DNA from: Actinostola sp. cb2023
Taxonomy: Eukaryota; Cnidaria; Anthozoa; Actiniaria; Actinostolidae
NCBI GenBank assembly: GCA_033675265.1
Contig: JAUJYZ010000028.1
Coordinates: 206,824-270,823 of the forward strand
DNA: 64,000 nucleotides
Direction of reading: 5' to 3'
Position 1 is the stretch's first letter, and every line of letters starts with the position of its first letter. A program made the translations under genes and the position numbers. Positions 45,110 through 64,000 of this stretch are shown in pieces. The notes beneath the pieces are model-generated. The model was not told the origin of the DNA. It saw nothing but the letters and a program-made list of their open reading frames with translations, and searched no databases.

Positions 45110-47636
45110 ATGGAACAGCTAGATGTCATAGAGAAAGTAACTGAACCAACTGAATGGGTTAATTCATATGTCATCACTGAGAAAAGTAATGGAAAATTGA
45201 GAATCTGCTTGGATCCAAGAGACTTGAACAAAGCCATCAAAAGAGAACATTACCCAATGAAAACTATCGAAGAAGTAGCTACAAAGCTTAGTGGCGCAAA
45301 GTACTTCAGCACACTGGATGCCTCAGCAGGGTTCTGGCACATCAAGCTAGATGACAACAGCAGTAACCTTACCACGTTTAACACACCCTTTGGGAGGTAT
45401 AAATTCAACAGGATGCCTTTTGGAATTAACTCAGCGCCAGAGGTATTTCAGCGACGCATGTCACAAGCTTTTGAAGACATCGAGGGGTGTGATGAAATAG
45501 TGGACGACATACTAATCTGGGGTCGAGACGAAAAAGAACACAACGACAGATTGGCCAAGGTCCTAAAGAGAGCTCGAGCCATTAATCTAAAGCTGAACAA
45601 GGAGAAGTCCAAGATCCTACGAGACGAGCTATCCTATATTGGACACATCATTACTGCAGAAGGAGTAAAGCCAGACCCAGATAAAGTCAAAGGAATTGCT
45701 GAAATGAAAGTCCCGACAGATATCAAAGAGTTGCAGAGGTTCATGGGAATGGTGAACTACCTTGGAAAATTTCTACCAAACCTGTCCAACTCCACCCAAG
45801 CCCTAAGAGAACTACTACAAAAGGAAACCGCATGGCACTGGGATGAGCGACATGACCACGCATTCCAGGACATCAAAGTTAAAGTCACCGACCCACATAT
45901 ACTGAAATACTATGATGTCAACAAACCAGTCACAGTATCCGTTGACGCGTCCTCATATGGACTTGGCGCCTGTCTACTCCAAGAGGGACACCTGATTTCC
46001 TATGCCTCTCGATCTCTAAACGACGCTGAAAAAAATTATGCACAGATTGAGAAAGAGCTACTTGCTGTAGTCTATGGATGCACTAAATACCACCAATATA
46101 TATATGGCAAACAGGTGGAAGTTGAAACAGACCACAAGCCATTGGAGTACCTGTTCAAAAAACCCCTAACGATGGCCCCACCCAGACTACAAAGAATGAT
46201 GCTCCAGCTACAGAAATATGACCTACTTGTTGGATACAAGCCAGGAAAAAGCCTCTATATTGCTGATACACTGAGTCGCGCCCAACTTCAGACGTCAGAG
46301 GAACACCAGAGGACAACTTCCAAGTCCATATCACCGAATATTTACCTATTACTGAAGGAAAACTAGAAGAGTTTAGGCAGCAGACCAAAGGAGATCCAAT
46401 ACTACAAGACCTCCACAACACTGTGATGGAAGGTTGGCCTAATGACAAGGGCAAAGCACCGCTAAGTATCAGAGAATATTGGCATATACGTGATGAAATC
46501 ACTGCTCATAATGGAGTACTTCTGAGAGGGGAGCGACTAATTGTCCCTACATTACTACGAAACGAGATGCTACAGAAAATACACCAAAACCACTTTGGAA
46601 TTGAGAAATGCAAGCGCCGTGCTCGAGATGTACTCTATTGGCCTGGTATGAGTAGCCAGATAGCAGATATGGTATCGAAATGTGGAACATGTCTACGATT
46701 TAGAAACAACCAGCCAAAGGAACCAATGATTGGACACGAAGTCCCTGAACGGCCATGGCAACGCATTGCACTAGACCTATTCCACCTAGATGGTGAGGAA
46801 TATTTGGTTATCTCAGATTACTACTCCAAGTACTTTGAAATAACAAAGCTCACTAGCACTACTAGTGCTGCCATAATCAGACACCTGAAACCACACCTTG
46901 CAAGGCATGGCATCCCAGATGAGATAATCACCGACAATGGGCCACAGTTCGCCAGTTCACAATTTCATGATTTCTCACAAGAATATCACTTCAAACACAT
47001 TACCTCATCGCCCAGGTACCCACAGTCAAATGGATTGGCCGAACGCACTGTCCAGACTGCTAAGCAAATCCTGAAGAAGGCCAAGTATGATGGGTCTGAC
47101 CCAAATCTTGCACTGTTGAATATCAGGAACACCCCAATTGAAGGAGTTGGCCTATCACCGGCACAGTTGTTAATGGGTAGAAGGACTCGAACACTACTGC
47201 CAACCAGTGGGAGTCTCCTACACCCTTCATCCTATAACTATCGACAGGTGACGCAGAACCTACAGGAACGACAGGTGAAACAGAAAGAATATTACGACCG
47301 GGGCAGCAAGCCCCTCAACCCACTGCGACCAGGAGATCAGATACACCTTAGAGATGAAAGTCAGAACATATGAATTCCTGGAACAGTTACAGCTAAGACT
47401 GAACAGCCACGGTCATACATTGTAGATGTTAATGGCAGTCAGTATAGGAGGAACAGGCGGGACATCCTTGATGCAAGAGATCCAACTAACACAGACCCAC
47501 TACCCACAGTTGCACCACAAGAACCACAGGAACCAGAAGACCTTGCTCCAAGTAAAGAAACAGAGCATTGTGAAGACCAGAACTATGCAACCAGATCAGG
47601 CCGTATTGTCAAAAGACCACAAAGGCTTGATTTATA
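45110..47636 (+). pseudogene. RT-RNase H-integrase of Ty3 element no. 2, broken
   Basis: Same frame as the protease after the TGA. RT: LRICLDPRDLNKAI, FSTLDASAGFWHI near 45305, and the catalytic context EIVDDILIWG near 45497. RNase H: VDASSYGLGA near 45940 and ETDHKPLEYL near 46125. A frameshift near 46310 leads to the integrase: HxxHFGIEKCKRRARDVLYW, the CxxC at 46680-46695, D in LDLFH, TDNGPQF near 46930, and E in PQSNGLAERTV near 47030. A second in-frame TGA (47371-47373) precedes the last ~87 residues. The element encodes reverse transcription and integration but this copy is disabled. Confidence 0.92.
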
Positions 47637-47761
47637 AACATTAGTTGTGAACTGTTAGATAAGTATATCCTTATAAGTCATTTTTGTTTAAGACAATTTG
47701 TCACAGACATTGAACAGTTTGTTTACATTGATACTGAGTATTTTAGACTCAAGGGGAAAGA

Positions 47762-47883
47762 TGTCATGATTCATATTACCTAATATGGTATTGCCATATA
47801 TGGCATTAGGGTACTTAACGAATGTACTAGGCTTTTCGGTAAATTTGTCAATAAAGTACTTCACATCTTAGCTGAAGCTTACA
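47762..47883 (+). repeat. 3' LTR of Ty3 element no. 2 (122 bp)
   Basis: Same 122 bp as the 5' LTR with one transition. Followed by the GGTAT target duplication and the resumed BEL sequence. Confidence 0.96.
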
Positions 47884-47888
47884 GGTAT

Positions 47889-49990
47889 GTCAGCTGGGTT
47901 CTGAGGTCCAGGACAATAACGCCATACACTAGGATCCAACAATGATTGTATCTCCGTAACCCGATTTGCAACAAAGGGTTTCCATTGGGAGGCTGATCCT
48001 CTGATCCAGTACAGGGTTGCTGAGTTATCGGTCCAACAAATAATACGATCAATGGGACAGTCAAGCTCCTTCTTAACATATGCATGTACATAATCGAGCA
48101 GTAATTACCGCAGCCATTAGCTCTAGACGTGGTAATGTAATCTTCCGTAAAGGGGCTACTCTAGTTTTAGACATCACAAGACAAGATGCCGGATACATTT
48201 CCTTCTCTTGACACAGCTCTGATGTAAACAGCTGAAGCATATGCTACTTCCGATGCATCTCCAAGCGCATGGAGCTCCAACTTGGTACATGTTGACAATG
48301 GAAAGCTTAAATAACATCTGGGAATTTGAAGCATGCTGAGCTCCAAAAGTTCTGTAAGCCATTGATTCCATTTTGTGCAGACAGACGTCGATAAGGGGTC
48401 ATCCCAACCAACACCTAGAGTCCATAGACTTTGAAGCATTATCTTGGACCGTACTGTAAATGGGGAAATAAGGCCAATTGGGCCAAATACCCTTGCAGCA
48501 CCTGAAGCTATCTCTCGCTTCGTGTATGTCTTGACTTGTAGCTGTGGTGAATCCATTCCAAGCATGAACATTAGGCTGTCTGTATTGGTATTCCATTTCA
48601 CACCAAGAGTGCTTGTGATTGGATGGACATCTGACAAGCTATTCTCTAACTTTACAAGGGCATCAGATGCTCTATCTTTCTCAGGCATCTCTCTCATTAA
48701 TTCAGCTGAATTACTTGAACACTTGGTCAGATTGAATGCTGCTAAATGCATCAGTTCTTTTACATTCTGTTGCAACTCGAGTGCCTCATACACTTCATCT
48801 CTACCTGTAGCAAGATCATCAACATAAGTATTTCATCTGAGGCTTGAGGGAAACTTTCTTTGTGCTTTCGTGCATGTTCCTGGGTAGTGCAAATGGCTAT
48901 AAATGGACTCGCAATAACACCAAATGTCACTCGAGTCATCCTGTACACTTTAGGGGCACTGTCAATGTCTAAGTCTCTCCATAAATATCTATGAGAATCC
49001 CGGTCTTCAGTTTCTAAGCCAATCTGTAAAAACATATTTTCAATGTCTCCAACAACAGCTATTCTATGCTTCCGGAAACGAAGAAGTATTCCAACTAAAT
49101 CTGGTTGTAAAGCTGGACCTACTTCAATGCAGCTATTTAGGGATAACCCATTGTTACCCTTCACTGAGGCATCAAACACAATTCTAGTTTTAGTTGTTTC
49201 AGGTTTATCTTCTCTAAGAACGGCATGATGTGGTAAGTAAAAGACAGGACGATTGTGATGGGACAATTTCATCACTAGGCACTTCCTCTGCTATCCCATC
49301 ATCAACATATTTATTAATGGCTTCTCTGTAAGACTTAGCTTTAACTGGATCTTGCAGAAGTTTTCTTTCTAGACTGTAAAGTCCATTCTTGGCTTGATTA
49401 TGCTTATCTTCCACAGTAATGGGCTGATCTTTCCATGGCAAAGAAGCTATGTAAAGCCCATTTTCAAATGTCAATGTTTCTTTGAAGTTCTTTAACACTA
49501 GTTCTTCATTCTTAGCTGAAACATGGCTTGGATATCGATTGACTCAAGACTCCAAAACTTCTGAAAGGTATCATTCAATTGATAGTCAGGACTAACCTTG
49601 ATATGCATAGAAACAGTACATTCTTGATCATGACCACCAGTGGGTCCACAGAAGATCCATCCTAAAGTAGATCTAACAGCAATTGGCTGAGATGGGCCAC
49701 CTTTCACTATGTGTCTTGTTATGATAGTGTAATAGAAATCTAAACCAATGAGCACATCAATCGTTTGTTCATCTCTTGGGAACTCCTCTGGAAACTTGAT
49801 GTCTTTGAGATGAGACCACTGCGTAGGGCAGACTTCAATAGCATCAGTAGAACAGCAAATGACTTTCGCTGTGAGTGCTTCAACATCACGACGCAGTCCA
49901 GAGTTTTCAACAGGGGCTAGTGTGAAGGCAATATTTTGTCTGAGTGAGCTTTTCTCCTGAATTCCACCAAATCCTGAAACTGATATCCTT
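47889..49990 (-). pseudogene. BEL protease end, RT and RNase H region
   Basis: 49498-50034 holds the end of the protease domain (VLIGLDFYYTII, STLGWIFCGPTGG). RT follows: YLPHHAVLREDKPETTKTR and VFDASVKGNNGLSLN near 49150-49240, VVGDIENMFLQIGL near 49050, then the catalytic VDDLATG-type stretch around 48815 split by a frameshift. The Pao-type segment (AARVFGPIGLISPFTVRSK) is at about 48450-48520. The RNase H part (LPRLELMAA, WTDNSATLYWI) lies at 47950-48150. The Ty3 insertion cuts the next segment at the PADI motif. Confidence 0.85.
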
Positions 49991-52300
49991 AGCGATGCTT
50001 TGCCTGATGAATGACGTTTGTGAACCTGGATCAAGGAAACACCTCACAACTCTAGTGTTTCCATTAGCTCCACATAGAATTGCTGGTACAGTTTGCAAGA
50101 TCACTTTTCCAATACCTTCTGTTGCAATCGAACTGGCAACTACATTGGTAGAAGATGTTGACCCTGACGGAGATGGACGGGTGTCCGACTTAGATTGATC
50201 CATATGAAGAAGACTGTTATGACGACCTTGGCAGTACTTGCACAAAGGCTTTTGACACTTGTCTGCCATATGACCAGCCTCTAAACACAGGAAACACAGA
50301 CCTTTGGAACCAGCTTTTCGAAATCTTTCTTTAACAGTCAATGTCAAGAAGCTAACACATGAGTAGACATTATGATTCTTCTGGCACACTGAACAGGCTT
50401 CTCTACTAGCAGTTGAAGTCGACGAACACAATGCGGATGTTGAAGGTCTTCGTTTGGGGAATCCACCCTTTCCGCTTTCTCTGAAAGTCAGACTTGGTTC
50501 TACTGGAGATGACTGAGAAGTAGATTCTTTAGCTCTGATAACTTGCTCCAAAAAGTTAAGCAAAGTTTTCACTGGTATGCAGTCCTCCTTATTGTCACCG
50601 ATTTCAAGCTTCCACTTTTCCACAACTCTTTTGGGTAACTTGTCAACAATAAGTGGAACCAGAACAGGGACTAGAGTTTCTGCTTTGAACTTGTCTCCCA
50701 TAGATTCAACTGAACGAATGTGTCCAACCACCTTGTCATAAAACTTTCTCATAGATGTTGCATCGTCAGATGCTAACCGATTTTCATGAATCATACTCTT
50801 TATGTGTACATCTAAAATCAGCCTTGATTTTCCAAATCTCTGTTCCAGAGTTTCTTAGGCTAAGAACAGACGTCGAATTATTCATGTACCGTTCCTAATT
50901 CATATTTAGATCGACCCAAATCAACACAAGTCCGCCTGTTGATTCAGACGTCGTTCTTAATTAGTCGTTCCAAATATTCACGCTACTCCATTACACAGGA
51001 AGCCCAAGTTTCAGTATCTCAGAAGGTCACTTCGAAGAAAATGTATGTCGAAAAATCGAAATCTACTAAATCAAAATAGCACATTATGGAACTTGTTGCG
51101 TGTCTAATATAATTTCTTCAATATCTTCAGCGATTTTGGGGAGTTTGGACGTGTTTTAGGATGTTTTATCGTCCTTTGAACTTGACCCTCTGAAGGGGAC
51201 AATTTCATTAAATTCCCGACAATTTCTAGTTCACGTCGGAAAAAGGCAGCCAATACAGCGCAAATTGGTGTTTTCAAAGCAAAATCTACACATTGCACGC
51301 CAAGCCGCCATGACTAGTCAAGCTGAATGCATATGCCTGTGTTTTCCGAAAAAAACGCTGGAATGCGATAATCTGGAGCTTTTTGAATAATAAATCATGC
51401 GTGAAAGTACATGAAAAGAACGGCATCTGAATCAAATGCCGTTCTGCAGCCGCACTTACAACTCACGGATACATTTGAATACATTATAATAACTTATGCA
51501 TTTGGAACGGCCCTTGGACAGCACGCCGTTTGTCTCGGACCCCACCCATAGGCGTATTATTCGGCTTACCTAGGCGTGCGGTACGCCTGAGCCGTTCCAA
51601 ATTAAATAGACCGTTCCAATTCGAACCAGACGCCTTTATTTTCATGTACTTTATTGCAACAATTAGGAACGGTACATGAATAATTCGACGTCTGTTCTTA
51701 GCCTAAGACTGGTTTACAATTCGCTTCAACGACAGAGAATCCTTTCACTGCCTCTGCTGCTGATCCTCTCAATGATCTCATGGTATATTCCAACTTCTGG
51801 ATATCAGTTAAAGAGGTATTCTCTATAATAGATACTTTCAGCGACTGATAATATTAAAGGTTGCCATGTCAAAATATCTCCATCAAAGGTAGGAAGCTCA
51901 ATCTTAGGAAGCTTGACTTGAACATTAGTAGAAGACGGAGACGACTTGTTGACTCCACTTGAGCTGACAGGTTGACTGGTTTCTTTGGGCTTCAAGTACA
52001 CAGTCATTTTAGCCATGCAATCCAGTACTCTCATTTCGTACTCGTAATGGTCTTTACATTCTTTATCTATGTCTCTGTCTTCTAAAAAGATACAAAGCGA
52101 TGTTTGAAGATCCTGCAAATCCTTCCATTTATTAGATAAACTATCTTTCAAAACTTGAAATCCTGCATAATTATCCTCGGTAGACAAGGTTTCATCCACA
52201 GACTTCAACGCACGTCCGCTAGAGATTTCCTCAGAAAACGTCTCTTTTTCTTGATAGCTTCCAAGCCTTCGGTAATTTTAGCACAATGAGAGACGAATTA
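49907..52300 (-). pseudogene. BEL gag and protease region, split by an inverted-repeat insertion
   Basis: The part at 51715 to about 52290 includes the gag stretch LPKIELPTFDGDILTWQ and the following LRGSAAEAVKGFSVVEAN. The insertion 50859-51710 lies right after this. Gag resumes at about 50850 (ETLEQRFGKSRLILDVHI) and runs to the zinc knuckles (CFLCLEAGHMADKCQ, CKYCQGRHNSLLH, about 50200-50300) and the protease (RCFLDPGSQTSFI near 50030). A frameshift near 51830 and another near 49960 interrupt it. Products would form the capsid and process the polyprotein. Confidence 0.85.
50859..51710. mobile_element. 0.85-kb inverted-repeat element inserted in BEL gag
   Basis: Termini GGCTAAGAACAGACGTCGAA TTATTCATGTACCGTTCCTAATT and their complement at about 51661-51710 bound the element. 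The flanks TTA/TAA suggest a short TA-type target. The inside has no recognisable gene. BEL gag coding is continuous across it. Confidence 0.8.
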
Positions 52301-53357
52301 GGCAATAATCTTCAATATTTTCTTCAATATTCACGATGAGAACAACTTCTCGATGAGAACAACTTCTCGTTTGTCGCCAGTCGACGGTTTTGGCGCCAAT
52401 CGCCAATGAATGCTTCGAAGCTTTTTCAAATAAATTTAATACACGGAGGATCAACACTCCTTAACTTAACACAGTAATGGCGCCGAATCGCCGAGTTAGA
52501 GCCACAAATTTCACAGATAAACACGAGGAAGACCAACTCTTCTTCGATTTCAATCTTGACTCAGCACAGGTAGCCCAAGCTCACTGTTTGTGGCTATTTA
52601 CTAGAGATATATGTGACTAAACGAAACATGGAATAAAATCGTTGAATTTTAATAAAATCCAATAAGACTTATACATGGTGTCTTCTTTATACAGCTATTT
52701 CAAAAAACGTTGATACTGAATATAGTGTATTCCAAGACCACTCTGAACTTGACAGCTGAACTTGTCCCCTGACCTCCGGTGCTTCCTTATTGGTTTGTGA
52801 TTTGTAATCTCAGACTCATTGTCTCCTCCAAATTCTTTCCACCTCGTGCCCAGCCTTAGGCCTGGGCATGAGTAATGAGAGGAACTGTATACCATGTACC
52901 CTTTTGTATTTGCAAGCTAGCCTAATTAGCCCAAGGACCCAGCAAATAGGTAAGTGTTTTGTATATACACCTATTTCAAAAATCGTTGTCGCAGCCGAAG
53001 CAACAGTCAACACTCCAAGACTGCAAAGGATTTCGGTAATTTTTCCCGTAATTCATTCATTCAGATAATATTTTGGTTGCATGCGTTTGTAACATGTTAT
53101 TATGGCAAGTTGAAGTGGTAGCTCAGGTGTCAAACCGAATATTTCGGAAAGTACTAGTACTACAAACGTGCTGTTGCGGGTACTAAACCCGTTGAACAAG
53201 AGCAGGCATAAAACTCAAGTTGTACGTCAATGGGATTAAGGTAAAGTTCGCATAGCCTGCAGTCCTCGTGAGAGGAAGGGTAGGAGCGTCCCTCCTCCTC
53301 TCCTCTCCCCTCCCCAATCCCCATGCTTATGTCCAAGCTTGTTTCATTTTACTTAAG
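52301..53357. other. between BEL and gene 2; no gene recognised
   Basis: Contains the expected BEL 5' leader. I find no LTR copy matching the 3' side. Short frames at 52695-53068 are unrecognised. Upstream exons of gene 2 may lie here or beyond the BEL element. Confidence 0.4.
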
Positions 53358-63930
<10,573 letters not shown>

Positions 63931-64000
63931 GTAAGTTGACGACAACCTGTCTCTATGTTTTGTCGTTCAAAAAAACGGCTGGGGGAATAGGGAGGATCTA

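Larger units (their letters stand above)
43549..47883 (+). mobile_element. Ty3/Gypsy LTR retrotransposon no. 2, nested in BEL
   Basis: 4,335 bp, TG…CA ends, 122-bp LTRs (43549-43670, 47762-47883) differing at one base (GGTAAG versus GGTAAA). The 5-bp target duplication is GGTAT (43544-43548, 47884-47888). A TGGTGTCAGAAACG primer-binding-like site directly follows the 5' LTR, and a purine tract AAGGGGAAAGA precedes the 3' LTR. Domain order is gag, zinc knuckles, PR, RT, RNase H, IN. It lies in the BEL RNase H/integrase junction in opposite orientation. Confidence 0.97.
41930..52208 (-). mobile_element. BEL/Pao retrotransposon, degenerate, carrying two nested insertions
   Basis: Reading on the - strand: gag with a DUF1759-type region, zinc knuckles, aspartic protease, RT, Pao-type RNase H region, integrase and the BEL-typical C-terminal domain. 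The total is 10.3 kb, of which about 4.3 kb is a Ty3 element (43549-47883) and 0.85 kb an inverted-repeat element (50859-51710), leaving about 5.1 kb of BEL, close to the family's usual coding size. Coding continuity across both insertions is clear. Several frameshifts break it. I could not find matching LTRs at 41.1-41.9 kb and 52.2-53.3 kb. Confidence 0.88.

Noticed and set aside
41133..53357. LTR pair for the BEL element
   Set aside because: I compared both flanks by eye and found no repeated sequence; a local alignment of 41.1-41.9 kb against 52.2-53.3 kb would decide.

Overview
This window is animal nuclear DNA: intron-rich, repeat-rich and very sparsely coding. I infer a marine invertebrate, and favour a cnidarian such as an anthozoan. 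The reasons are the co-occurrence of F5/8C, ILEI, LamG and FN2 modules, Ty3 and BEL retroelements with very short or no visible LTRs, and Penelope-type hammerhead remnants. The sequence alone does not settle the phylum. Only two host genes are supported, both on the + strand and both running off the window. Nearly everything else is tandem repeat or transposon.

Gene 1 (2279-27327) is the 3' part of a TANGO1/cTAGE5 (MIA3/MIA2) family gene. I could assemble 20 exons by hand with matching splice phases, giving about 648 residues: a cytosolic coiled coil followed by a proline-rich C-terminus. Its introns carry a 44-bp minisatellite (1-2248), a 42-bp minisatellite with a Ty3/Gypsy element inserted in it (4130-9968), a Tc1/mariner-like MITE, a 2.2-kb inverted-terminus element with a telomere-like 64-bp array (16222-18382), a 74-bp array that repeats an exon end plus its splice donor (21077-22027), a LINE tail and a 0.9-kb pentanucleotide array.

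Immediately after the stop codon, 27377-32065 is a foldback element with 1.8-kb inverted arms and a 5-bp target duplication. It carries a viral-type (Polinton/adintovirus-like) packaging ATPase gene whose 3' two thirds lie inside the arms. 32071-41929 has no host gene that I can support. It holds several palindromic MITEs and a 5.75-kb TTAA-flanked element with 1-kb terminal inverted repeats (35379-41128).

41930-52208 is a BEL/Pao retrotransposon on the - strand. It is interrupted by a complete Ty3/Gypsy element with 122-bp LTRs (43549-47883) and by an inverted-repeat element (50859-51710).

Gene 2 (about 53358-63930) encodes a mosaic extracellular protein: F5/8C (discoidin), ILEI/FAM3-like, LamG-like, fibronectin type II and a second F5/8C module. 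Each F5/8C module has at least one single-base homopolymer frameshift. One of its exons has also been expanded, together with its splice donor, into a 117-bp tandem array. The shared pattern of donor-spanning tandem arrays in two unrelated genes and the ATPase foldback element are the observations most worth following up.
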